Below are positions 18,978-25,840 of a stretch of DNA of 46,400 nt, piece after piece (position 1 is the first letter of the stretch; each line of letters starts with the position of its first letter). The position numbers and the translations under genes were made by a program. The DNA is taken from assembly GCA_019510435.1 (NCBI GenBank), contig JAEKKJ010000028.1, positions 1 through 46,400 of the forward strand, in the 5' to 3' direction. This DNA is from Caulobacterales bacterium. Lineage in GTDB: Bacteria > Pseudomonadota > Alphaproteobacteria > Caulobacterales > Caulobacteraceae. The notes under the pieces were generated by a model. It was not told where the DNA came from. It worked only from the letters and a program-made list of their open reading frames with translations, and made no database searches.

Positions 18978-19946
18978 CTACATCACCCCGGCCCGCAGCA
19001 GGTCATGGACGTGCAGGATGCCCACCGGACGGCCAGCGTCGAGCACGAACAGCACAGTCACGGCCGGCGGCGGGTCGCTCATCAGGGCCAGGGCCTCGCC
19101 GGCCAGCATGCCGGGTGGGGCGGTCTTCTTCGGGCCGGGCGTCATCACCTCGCCGGCGGTGCGCTCCAGCAGGCCGTCGATGTGGCGGCGCAGGTCGCCG
19201 TCGGTGATGGCGCCCAGCAGCCGCCCGCCGGCGTCCACGACGCCCACGATCCCCCAGCGCATCTGGGTCATCACCAGCAGCGCCTGGCGCATGGGCGTTT
19301 CCGGCGCCACGAGCGGCAGCTCCTCGCGTCCGTGCATCAGGTCCGCCGCGGTGCGCAGCATGGCGCCCAGCGTGCCGCCCGGGTGCAGCACCCGGAAATC
19401 CTGCGGCCGGAACCCGCGCCGCTCCAGCAGCGCCACGGCCAGGGCGTCGCCCAGCGCCATCTGCAGGGTCGTGGAGGTGGTCGGCGCATTCACCGCGTCG
19501 GTGGCCTCCGGCGCGTCGGGCAGCAGCAGCACGATGTCCGCCGCGCGGGCCAGCGTGCCGTCGGCCGCGGCGGTCAGGGCGATCAGCGGAATGCCGAAGC
19601 GGGCGGCGTAGGCGATCACGTCGGCCAGCTCGCGGGTTTCGCCGGTCTTGGAGAGGGCCAGGATCACGTCGCTGGGGCCGATCATGCCCAGATCGCCGTG
19701 GCTGGCTTCGCTGGGATGCACGAACATGGCCGCCGAGCCAGTGGAGGCCAGGGTAGCGGCGATCTTGCGGGCCACGTGGCCGGACTTGCCGATGCCGGTG
19801 CAGACGATGCGCCCGGCCGCGCCGAACAGGGCCTCCACCGCCTGAGCGAAGGCGCCGTCCAGGCTCGATGCCAGCCGCGCGAGGGCGTCCGCCTCGGTCT
19901 CCAGCACGCGCCGGCCGACGGCCACAGGATCCTGGGCGGCGCTCAT
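18978..19946 (-). CDS. kdsD: Arabinose-5-phosphate isomerase (KpsF/GutQ family)
   Basis: Converts ribulose-5-phosphate to arabinose-5-phosphate, the first step to Kdo of LPS. The 322-residue protein has an N-terminal SIS domain with GIGKSGHVARKIAATLASTGS and HPSEASHGDLGMI, then two CBS domains (from about residue 205). This is the standard KdsD architecture. The ATG overlaps the stop of the preceding small gene in ATGA (19943-19946), so translation is likely coupled. The phosphohexomutase gene follows after 88 bases. Confidence 0.96.
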   Translation of the reverse strand: MSAAQDPVAVGRRVLETEADALARLASSLDGAFAQAVEALFGAAGRIVCTGIGKSGHVARKIAATLASTGSAAMFVHPSEASHGDLGMIGPSDVILALSKTGETRELADVIAYAARFGIPLIALTAAADGTLARAADIVLLLPDAPEATDAVNAPTTSTTLQMALGDALAVALLERRGFRPQDFRVLHPGGTLGAMLRTAADLMHGREELPLVAPETPMRQALLVMTQMRWGIVGVVDAGGRLLGAITDGDLRRHIDGLLERTAGEVMTPGPKKTAPPGMLAGEALALMSDPPPAVTVLFVLDAGRPVGILHVHDLLRAGVM

Positions 19947-20188
19947 TGATGCGGCGCGATCGCCTGGTTCTTGATGTTGCGCACCGCTTCCCGCGTCTGG
20001 TCGATGTGCCGCTGGGCGGCCTCGGTCTCGCGGCGCATGGCGGCCTGCATCTCGGGGCTCCGCTGTACGGGCGGATGGCCGAACGGCGCGGGCGAGCGGT
20101 CGCCCAGGCCCTGCGGCCAGACCATCGCCAGCCCGATGGCGGCAAGCGCGGCCAGCGCCAGGACCGGCAGGTAGAGGCGGTCGAACAT
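19943..20188 (-). CDS. Small membrane-anchored protein upstream of kdsD
   Basis: An 81-residue protein beginning MFDRLYLPVLALAALAAIGLAMVWPQGLG, one membrane helix, followed by a Pro-rich linker and a charged helix (RRETEAAQRHIDQTREAVRNIKNQ) that could form a coiled coil. No named family is recognised. Its stop overlaps the kdsD start by 4 bases, so the two are translationally coupled. The longer open frame to 20254 has only an Arg/Gly-rich extension, and I start at the ATG at 20188. Confidence 0.7.
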   Translation of the reverse strand: MFDRLYLPVLALAALAAIGLAMVWPQGLGDRSPAPFGHPPVQRSPEMQAAMRRETEAAQRHIDQTREAVRNIKNQAIAPHQ

Positions 20189-20268
20189 CGCCCCGCTATA
20201 GCCTGCGCCGCCTTGACGGGGTAGGGGCCGGGCCGCTAGCCCGACCGCCTGCACCGGAGGAGCCGCCC

Positions 20269-20979
20269 TTGCCCACCCTGATCCTGCTGCGCCACGGCCA
20301 GAGCCAGTGGAACCTGGAGGACCGCTTCACCGGCTGGGTGGACGTGGACCTGACCGCCCAGGGCGAGGCCGAGGCGAAGAAGGGCGGCGAGCTGATCAAG
20401 GCCGCGGGCCTTTCCATCGACCGCTGCTTCACCTCGGTGCTGACGCGGGCGATCCGCACCTCGTGGCTGGCGCTCTGGGCCGCCGGCCAGACCTTCGTGC
20501 CGGAGACCAAGGACTGGCGCCTGAACGAGCGGCACTATGGCGGCCTGACCGGCCTCAACAAGACCGAGACCGCCGCCAAGCACGGCGCCGACCAGGTCAA
20601 GGTCTGGCGCCGCTCCTACGACGTGCCGCCGCCGCCCCTGCCGCCCGGCGGCGAGTTCGACTTCGCCAAGGACCGCCGCTACGCCGGCGCCGTCCTGCCC
20701 GACACCGAGAGCCTGGCCACCACCCTGGTCCGGGTCCAGCCCTACTGGGAGGCCGAGATCGCCCCTTGCCTGCAGCGTGGCGAGACGGTGCTGGTGGCCG
20801 CCCACGGCAACTCCCTGCGCGCCATCGTGAAGCTGCTGTTCGCCGTGGCGGACGAGGCTATCGTCGGCGTGGAGATCCCCACCGGCAATCCGCTGGTCGT
20901 CGAGCTGGACGCGGCCCTGAAACCCACCGCCGCCCGCTACCTCGACGCCGACCGCGCCCAGGCCCTGCCGGCCATCTAG
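20269..20979 (+). CDS. gpmA: 2,3-bisphosphoglycerate-dependent phosphoglycerate mutase
   Basis: Interconverts 3- and 2-phosphoglycerate in glycolysis. The 236-residue protein has the histidine phosphatase core: LRHGQSQWN with the phosphorylated His9, DRFTGWVDVDLT, ERHYGGLTGLNK and VAAHGNSLRAIVK. Start is TTG at 20269 behind GGAGGAG, and TLILLRHGQS then sits at the usual place. The length is slightly below the roughly 250 residues of E. coli GpmA. The stop TAG overlaps that of the convergent tetR gene in CTAG. Confidence 0.95.
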   Translation: MPTLILLRHGQSQWNLEDRFTGWVDVDLTAQGEAEAKKGGELIKAAGLSIDRCFTSVLTRAIRTSWLALWAAGQTFVPETKDWRLNERHYGGLTGLNKTETAAKHGADQVKVWRRSYDVPPPPLPPGGEFDFAKDRRYAGAVLPDTESLATTLVRVQPYWEAEIAPCLQRGETVLVAAHGNSLRAIVKLLFAVADEAIVGVEIPTGNPLVVELDAALKPTAARYLDADRAQALPAI

Positions 20980-21572
20980 AGCGTCAGCGCCAGACGCGTG
21001 GCGCGTCGCACCAGGTCGGTCAGCGCCTGCGGGGTCCGGCCCTCGCTCAGCGCCTGGTGCATGGCCTGGCTGGTCAGGCCGAAGATCATGTCCACTGCAT
21101 CGGCGGAAGGCTCCGCGCCTGTAATGCGTCGGAGCAGAGTCGCGATCGCGGTGCGGCGGCGGGCGTTGCGCGCGGCCACCGCCTCGCCGAATTCCGGATC
21201 AAACGCACCGACGGACTGCAGGCGCGCGGCCGCCGTGTCCTGGCTCCAGAAGTCGCAGAAGATCTCCACCAGCTGGTCCAGGCCCGACAGCGGGTCGGCC
21301 TGGGCCATCGCCTGCGGGATTCGCGCCAGGCCTCCCGCTTCGGCGCGCGCATCCAGCACCGCCTCCAGCAGGCCGCGGCGCGACCCGAACTGGTTGTAGA
21401 CGGTCAACCGCGTCACCCCCGCCGCCTTGGCGACCGCCTCCAGCGAAAACCCGGCCAGGCCGCCAGGCTCGCCCAGCAGCCGGCCGGCCGCCGCCAGCAC
21501 CTGGGCGCGCCGGCGCACTGCGGCCGCGGTCCGCACGGGGCTCTCATAGGCGCGGGTGGGGGGTCTGGTCAT
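20976..21572 (-). CDS. TetR-family regulator
   Basis: A 198-residue repressor with the HTH at about residues 20-65 (VLAAAGRLLGEPGGLAGFSLEAVAKAAGVTRLTVYNQFGSRRGLLEAV) and a C-terminal ligand-binding region without a recognisable ligand signature. It is divergent from a small membrane protein gene. A 7-bp inverted repeat lies 5 bases before its ATG, overlapping the likely promoter, which suggests autoregulation and control of the neighbour. The stop codon is shared within CTAG with gpmA. Confidence 0.9.
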   Translation of the reverse strand: MTRPPTRAYESPVRTAAAVRRRAQVLAAAGRLLGEPGGLAGFSLEAVAKAAGVTRLTVYNQFGSRRGLLEAVLDARAEAGGLARIPQAMAQADPLSGLDQLVEIFCDFWSQDTAAARLQSVGAFDPEFGEAVAARNARRRTAIATLLRRITGAEPSADAVDMIFGLTSQAMHQALSEGRTPQALTDLVRRATRLALTL

Positions 21573-21577
21573 TTAAC

Positions 21578-21592
21578 TATACGACTCGTATA
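21578..21592. promoter_or_regulatory. TetR operator, overlapping a -10 element
   Basis: TATACGA-C-TCGTATA, a perfect 7-bp inverted repeat around one central base. TATATT (21589-21594) within it could be the -10 box of the rightward gene, with TGGTCA (21566-21571) as a weak -35 at 17-base spacing. Confidence 0.65.
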
Positions 21593-21623
21593 TTGGAATT
21601 GAGATTTTATGTGGAGTTCGATC

Positions 21624-22007
21624 ATGCAGCTTGTCCTCGTCCTGGCCGTCGCGGTCCACGTCCTGTCCTCGGTGTTCTGGGCCGGCTCGACCTTCGTGCT
21701 GGCCCGCAACGTCGGTGCGGGCGCAGGCAAGCTGTTCCGCCCGCAGATGGGCGCCGCGACCGTGACGGTGCTGGCCGGCGTCTACCTCTGGAGCCAGCTG
21801 CACACGGGGGGCTTTGGACGAAATGAGCAGATCCTGGCCCTGGGCGCGGTGAGCGCGATCGTCGCGGCGGGCGTGCAGGGGGCCTTGGTCGGTCGGGCGC
21901 TGCGCAAGGGTGCTGACGAGGCGGCCACGGCGCCGGCTCATCGGATTTCCGCGGGCCTGCTGGCGCTGGCCCTGGTCTGCATGACGACTGCTCGCCACCT
22001 CGCCTAG
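21624..22007 (+). CDS. Four-helix membrane protein (CopD-like)
   Basis: A 127-residue integral membrane protein with about four helices: LVLVLAVAVHVLSSVFWAGSTFVLA, TVTVLAGVYLW, ILALGAVSAIVAAGVQGALVG and a last one near residues 108-122. The first helix pattern HVLSSVFWAG recalls CopD-type or DUF-class four-helix proteins, but I cannot assign a function. I chose ATG 21624 with GGAG 8 bases upstream; ATG 21609 is an alternative that adds five residues. The divergent TetR gene and operator suggest it is repressed locally. Confidence 0.75.
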   Translation: MQLVLVLAVAVHVLSSVFWAGSTFVLARNVGAGAGKLFRPQMGAATVTVLAGVYLWSQLHTGGFGRNEQILALGAVSAIVAAGVQGALVGRALRKGADEAATAPAHRISAGLLALALVCMTTARHLA

Positions 22008-22269
22008 GCTCGCCGGCGGGACTTCCTGCGGCCAGGTCTCGATGAAATCGGCGTCGCCCCGGTGGCGCGCCTCCAGCGATTCGTCGATGTTCGCAGACGG
22101 TGAGGGCGCCTGCAGGTTGCAGAATCCGGGACCGCCGCAGATCAGGGGTTGATGCTGGCTGCCACAGCGCATCGCCATGCGGCCTATCGCCCGACAAAGC
22201 CTGCGGAAAGTCGCCGTTAATCCGGCGCGCCTAACATGGTTCACGATACGTAGAGCCCCGTCGCACCGG
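22008..22269. other. Intergenic region upstream of the pentapeptide-repeat operon
   Basis: 262 bases without a supported gene. Two GANTC sites, the CcrM methylation target, occur at 22078-22082 and 22122-22126. No clear -35/-10 pair or hairpin is seen. It presumably holds the promoter of the pentapeptide-repeat genes. Confidence 0.45.
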
Positions 22270-23532
22270 ATGTCCGCGAACACCACTCGAACGCTCGTCC
22301 ACGCCCGCCTGACCCAGGCGCAGGTGGACATGGTGTGCGCGCGCCACGACCGGCTGTGGACGTCCAAACCGGGCGGCGCCCGGGCGGTGTTCACCTTCAT
22401 GGACCTGTCCGGCACGGACATGAGCGGCCGCAACCTCTGCGACGCGGACTTCACTGGCGCCATCCTCAACGACTGCAGGTTCCGCGGCGCCCGGCTCGAC
22501 AACGCCACCCTGTTCTGCGCCGACCTCACCGGCGCCAACCTCACCGAGGCCTCCCTGCGGCGGGCGGACCTGCGCGGCTCGTCCCTGCGCAACGCCGACC
22601 TCACCGGCGCCGACCTCTTCGAGGCCGATCTGCGCGAAGGCACCCTGGCCGCCGCCGACCGGCAGTTCGGCTTCCGCAAGCTGGAGACGGGTCAGCCCAC
22701 CACCGGCGAGCTGCAGGGCGCGATCCTGGCCGGCGCCAACCTGGAGCGGTCGCGCCTGTCGGGCGCCATGGCCGTGCGCGCCGACTTCACCGACGCGATC
22801 ATGAAGGACGCCAAGCTGATCCGGGCCAACCTGAAACAGGCCTCGATGCGCGGCGCCAACCTTTCGGGCGCCGACCTTTCCGGCGCCGACCTGGCCGGGG
22901 CGGACCTGCGCGACGCGGTGCTGGTGGGCGCGCGCACCGTCGCCTGGAACATCAGCGACGCCAACATGGCCGGCGCCCTCACCGACGAGCCGTCCGGCAA
23001 GTCCGTCAGCGAGCTGCCCTATGCGGAGATGATCCGCGAGCACGCCCGCTGGTGCGAGACCGGCGGCGGCGAGGGCAAGCCCTCGTCCTTCGACAACGCC
23101 GACCTGCGCAAGCTTTCCTCGATCCGCGGCTACAACCTGACGGCCCTCTCGGCCAAGGGCGCGGTCTTCTACGGCCTCGACATGGAAGGCGTGCAGCTGC
23201 AGGGCGCCCACCTCGAGGGCGCGGACCTGCGCAACTGCATCCTGCGCCGGGCCGACCTGCGCGGCGCGCGGCTGGTGGGCGCCAAGCTCTCCGGCGCCGA
23301 CCTGCGCGAGGCCCAGATGGGTCCGCTGCTGCTGGGCGCGGATCGGGTGCTGCCCTGCAACCTGACGGGCGCCCAGCTGAAGGGCTCGGACCTTTCCGGC
23401 GCCGACCTGCGCCACGCCATCTTCGCCGAGGCGGACATCAGCCGGGCCAACTTCACCAACGCCATGGTGAAACAGGCGGACTTCACCGTCGCCTCGCGCC
23501 ACGGCGCGCGCGGCCTCGGCGACGTGATCTAG
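22270..23532 (+). CDS. Pentapeptide-repeat protein, first of a tandem pair
   Basis: A 420-residue protein made largely of A(D/N)LxG repeats that fold into a right-handed quadrilateral beta-helix. It has two helix blocks, each opened by a similar segment: HDRLWTSKPGG (residues 26-36) and HARWCETGGGEGKPS (258-272). The second block ends in MGPLLLGADRVLPCNLTGAQ and further repeats. It has no signal peptide, so it is probably cytosolic. Start ATG 22270 gives MSANTTRTLVHARLTQAQ; the upstream frame to 22177 looks non-coding. The paralogue starts 5 bases after its stop. Some family members mimic DNA and protect gyrase, but most have no known role. Confidence 0.88.
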   Translation: MSANTTRTLVHARLTQAQVDMVCARHDRLWTSKPGGARAVFTFMDLSGTDMSGRNLCDADFTGAILNDCRFRGARLDNATLFCADLTGANLTEASLRRADLRGSSLRNADLTGADLFEADLREGTLAAADRQFGFRKLETGQPTTGELQGAILAGANLERSRLSGAMAVRADFTDAIMKDAKLIRANLKQASMRGANLSGADLSGADLAGADLRDAVLVGARTVAWNISDANMAGALTDEPSGKSVSELPYAEMIREHARWCETGGGEGKPSSFDNADLRKLSSIRGYNLTALSAKGAVFYGLDMEGVQLQGAHLEGADLRNCILRRADLRGARLVGAKLSGADLREAQMGPLLLGADRVLPCNLTGAQLKGSDLSGADLRHAIFAEADISRANFTNAMVKQADFTVASRHGARGLGDVI

Positions 23533-23536
23533 CGGC

Positions 23537-24745
23537 ATGATCGGCGCCCAGGCGCAGACCGGTCCGCCCAGCCTGGCCGGCCGCCGTCGCCTCTCGGGCG
23601 GCGAGCTCTCGATCCTTTTGGACAACCACGCCCGCTTCCTGGCCGGCAAGGGCGGCAAGCGGGCCCAGCTGCCATTCGTCGACTTCACCGGCCTGGACCT
23701 GGCTGGCCGCCAGCTGGCCGGGGCGGACTTCACCGGATCGGTGTTCGACGGCGCGATCCTGGCCCGGTGCAACCTCGTGGCCGCGATCCTGGCCGGGTGC
23801 GACCTGCGGGGCGCCGACCTGCGCGGGGCCGACCTGCGCGGCGCGGACCTGCGCGGCGCCTCCTTCTCCGCCGCCAACCTCACCGGCGCCGACCTCACCG
23901 AGGCGGATCTCCGCCCCGGCGTCGTGGCCCGGCCGCATCCGACCCGCGGCTATCCGGCCGTGGTGGAGGAGGAGCGCGGCGGGGAACTGGACGGGGCCAA
24001 CCTCAGCGGCGCCACCCTGGACCGCTCGCGCCTGGAGGGCGTCTTCGCCGCCGAGGCCGACCTGTCGGACGCCTCGCTGCGGGGCGCCCGGATCGAGGGC
24101 GCCAACCTCAAGGGGGCCAATCTCACGGGCGCCGTTCTCACCGGCGCGGAGGTTTCCGGCGCCATCCTGGATGGCGCCGACTTCACGGGCGCGGACCTGA
24201 CCGGCGTCGGCCTGGGCGCGGCCCGGACCCAGCTGGCGCGGCTGGACGGGGCGCTGGCGCCGCCGAGCCGGGACGACATCGCCCGCGCCGCCAAGCTGGT
24301 CGAACAGGCGCGCGGGCATCATGCCTGGGTGGAAAGCGGCGGCGCCGAGGGCGCGCCGGCGCGGTTGGACGGCGCCGACCTGCGCCCGGCTGCGGACGGC
24401 CTGAAAGGGCTGCGCTTGACCGCCGTCAGCGCCAAGGGCGCGAACCTCTCCAGCCTCGACCTCAGCGGCGCACACCTGCAGGGCGCCAATCTCGAAGGCT
24501 GCGACCTGCGCGGCGCCAAGCTGCGCGGCTGCGACCTGCGCGGTGCGCGCCTGGCCGGCGCGGACTTGACCCGCGCGGACCTCGCCGCCGCGGATCTCGG
24601 GCCGCTGGTGATCGCGCCGGGTCGCTCGACTCCTGCAAACCTCACCGGCGCGCGCCTGCGCTACGCCGCCCTCGACCGGACACTACGGCTGAACGAGGCG
24701 ATCCTGGACGGCGCCGACCTGCGCGGCGCCAAGGTCCCGGCATAG
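23537..24745 (+). CDS. Pentapeptide-repeat protein, second of a tandem pair
   Basis: A 402-residue paralogue of the preceding protein with the same layout: HARFLAGKGGKRAQ (from residue 31), a first beta-helix block, HHAWVESGGAEGAPA (from 261), a second block, and LGPLVIAPGRSTPANLTGARLR near the end. Long runs of ADLRG and ANL(S/T/K)G are visible. It lacks the last repeats present in its partner. The ATG is 5 bases beyond the partner stop, so the two form an operon. No other domain or membrane segment is seen. Confidence 0.88.
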   Translation: MIGAQAQTGPPSLAGRRRLSGGELSILLDNHARFLAGKGGKRAQLPFVDFTGLDLAGRQLAGADFTGSVFDGAILARCNLVAAILAGCDLRGADLRGADLRGADLRGASFSAANLTGADLTEADLRPGVVARPHPTRGYPAVVEEERGGELDGANLSGATLDRSRLEGVFAAEADLSDASLRGARIEGANLKGANLTGAVLTGAEVSGAILDGADFTGADLTGVGLGAARTQLARLDGALAPPSRDDIARAAKLVEQARGHHAWVESGGAEGAPARLDGADLRPAADGLKGLRLTAVSAKGANLSSLDLSGAHLQGANLEGCDLRGAKLRGCDLRGARLAGADLTRADLAAADLGPLVIAPGRSTPANLTGARLRYAALDRTLRLNEAILDGADLRGAKVPA

Positions 24746-24777
24746 AAAAAGCGGCGCGCCCCGAAGGACGCGCCGCT
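24745..24777 (-). terminator. Rho-independent terminator of the hsp20 gene
   Basis: Read leftward: AGCGGCGCG, a 10-base loop, CGCGCCGCT, then TTTTT. The 9-bp stem is perfect and the T-run lies on the minus strand, so it terminates hsp20 transcription. On the plus strand the hairpin also lies just after the pentapeptide operon stop but has no T-run. Confidence 0.85.
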
Positions 24778-24788
24778 CCATGTCATTC

Positions 24789-24805
24789 CTCCCCTCTCAG
24801 GGGAG
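24789..24805. repeat. REP-like palindrome between convergent genes
   Basis: CTCCCCT, 3 bases, AGGGGAG: a perfect 7-bp stem between the convergent pentapeptide and hsp20 genes, resembling the palindromes at 2,685 and 29,789. Confidence 0.5.
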
Positions 24806-24815
24806 CACTTCCCGC

Positions 24816-25268
24816 TTACGCGGCCTTTTCGGCCTCGATCAGGGTCGGCTGGCCGGTCGAGATCTGCACCGTGCGCGGCTTCAGCGCCTCGGGCAGCTCA
24901 CGCTTCAGGCTGATCGACAGCAGGCCGTCCGCCAGGTTGGCGTCGGTGACGAGCACATAGTCCGCCAGCTGGAACCGGCGCTCGAAATTGCGCTCGGCGA
25001 GGCCGCGATGGAGGAAGGTCTTGGCCTCGTCGTTGGCGGCCTTGCGGCCGGTCACGGTGAGGAGGTTTTCCTTCACCTCGACGTTGAGCTCTTCCGGACG
25101 GAAGCCGGCCACCGCGATGTCGATGCGGTAGGCGTTCTCGTCGGTGCGCTCGATATTGTAGGGGGGATAGCCGGCGGCGCTGTCTGCCGCGGCGGTCTCC
25201 AAGAGGTTCGCCAGGCGGTCGAAACCCACGACGGAGCGATAGAGGGGGGAGAAGTCGATCGTACGCAT
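24816..25268 (-). CDS. Small heat-shock protein (Hsp20/alpha-crystallin, IbpA-like)
   Basis: A 150-residue holdase chaperone. It begins MRTIDFSPLYRSVVGFDRLANLLE, the usual IbpA/HspA-type N-terminus. The alpha-crystallin domain runs from YNIERTDENAYRIDIAVAGFRPEELNVEVKENLLTVTGRK to LADGLLSISLKRELPE. The C-terminal tail has RTVQIS in place of a clear I-x-I motif. The ATG at 25268 fits a typical start; the open frame to 25409 runs through the promoter and leader. A sigma-32-like promoter and a hairpin that hides the Shine-Dalgarno precede it, so both transcription and translation look heat-controlled. Confidence 0.95.
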   Translation of the reverse strand: MRTIDFSPLYRSVVGFDRLANLLETAAADSAAGYPPYNIERTDENAYRIDIAVAGFRPEELNVEVKENLLTVTGRKAANDEAKTFLHRGLAERNFERRFQLADYVLVTDANLADGLLSISLKRELPEALKPRTVQISTGQPTLIEAEKAA

Positions 25269-25376
25269 GCGGTCACATCCTTCTTCAGAAGCAAGGTTGC
25301 GTTTGTGGTTGGACCTGTGGCGACCCGATTGGCGTCGCCTGCAGCCCAAGGAGGCCCGGACATCCAGCGCCTCCGC
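25269..25376 (-). ncRNA. Candidate ROSE-type RNA thermometer in the hsp20 leader
   Basis: The leader is about 105 bases. Directly before the gene, CCTTGCTTC (minus strand) pairs with GAAGAAGG at 25279-25296: eight base-pair positions interrupted by one unpaired G. This places the ribosome site GAAGGA within the stem. ROSE elements of alphaproteobacterial small heat-shock genes have exactly this UUGCU facing the Shine-Dalgarno with an extra G. Assignment is from pattern only; upstream hairpins were not folded. Confidence 0.65.
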
Positions 25377-25383
25377 CTGATGA

Positions 25384-25410
25384 GTTAGGGGCCGGAATTC
25401 GCCGTTCAAG
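25384..25410 (-). promoter_or_regulatory. RpoH (sigma-32) type promoter of hsp20
   Basis: On the minus strand CTTGAA (25405-25410) is followed after 13 bases by CCCCTAAC (25384-25391). This fits the E. coli sigma-32 pattern and also the alphaproteobacterial form CTTG-N17-CCTA. It lies about 115 bases before the hsp20 ATG. Confidence 0.8.
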
Positions 25411-25526
25411 AGGGGGAGGGGCGCGGCATTTTCGTGAACGGCGTCGCTGCGCTGTCACCGGCGGTTTACACGACCTCCGCGCGAAGCGAAGCTGATGCCC
25501 GACTCGGGAGCACGGTTTTTTGGGGC

Positions 25527-25835
25527 ATGGCCACTCTGGAGGAGCTGACGGAACGGATCCGCCGCGCGGTCGCCGCCGGCGCGCCGCTGGGCAAGACCGT
25601 CAGGCTCGACCTCAAGGGCGAGGGGCTCATCCACCTCGACGGGACCACGGTCACCAATGACGACCGGCCGGCCGACCTCACCGTTTCGATCAGCAAGGCC
25701 GACCTCGTTCGCCTGGGCAAGGGCGAGCTGGACCCGATGTCGGCGGTGATGACCGGGCGCATGAAGCTGTCGGATATGGGCGTGGCGTTCGGCCTGCAGA
25801 AGCAGATCCAGGCGCTGTTCGAGCGCGCGGTCTGA
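25527..25835 (+). CDS. SCP2 sterol-binding domain protein
   Basis: A 102-residue protein consisting of one SCP2 domain: LGKTVRLDLKGEGLIHLDGTTVTNDDRPADLTVSISKADLVRLGKGELDPMSAVMTGRMKLSDMGVAFGLQKQ, which matches the domain's closing GKIKxxGD-like strand and helix. Such proteins form a hydrophobic tunnel that holds acyl chains or similar lipids. The start ATG 25527 gives MATLEELTERIRRAV; the frame upstream to 25434 is probably leader. It ends 5 bases before the alpha/beta hydrolase gene, so the two are almost surely co-expressed. Confidence 0.88.
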   Translation: MATLEELTERIRRAVAAGAPLGKTVRLDLKGEGLIHLDGTTVTNDDRPADLTVSISKADLVRLGKGELDPMSAVMTGRMKLSDMGVAFGLQKQIQALFERAV

Positions 25836-25840
25836 GGCCG

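Noticed and set aside
22231..23898. A 555-codon antisense frame and other long frames over the pentapeptide genes
   Set aside because: The repeated A(D/N)LxG codons produce a regular antisense reading (VGAGEVGA type). No domain is seen and the sense frames are clear.
23750..24750. Evenly spaced short DNA repeats that could suggest a CRISPR array
   Set aside because: The 15-base period comes from coding pentapeptide repeats. There are no unique spacers of constant length and no cas genes.
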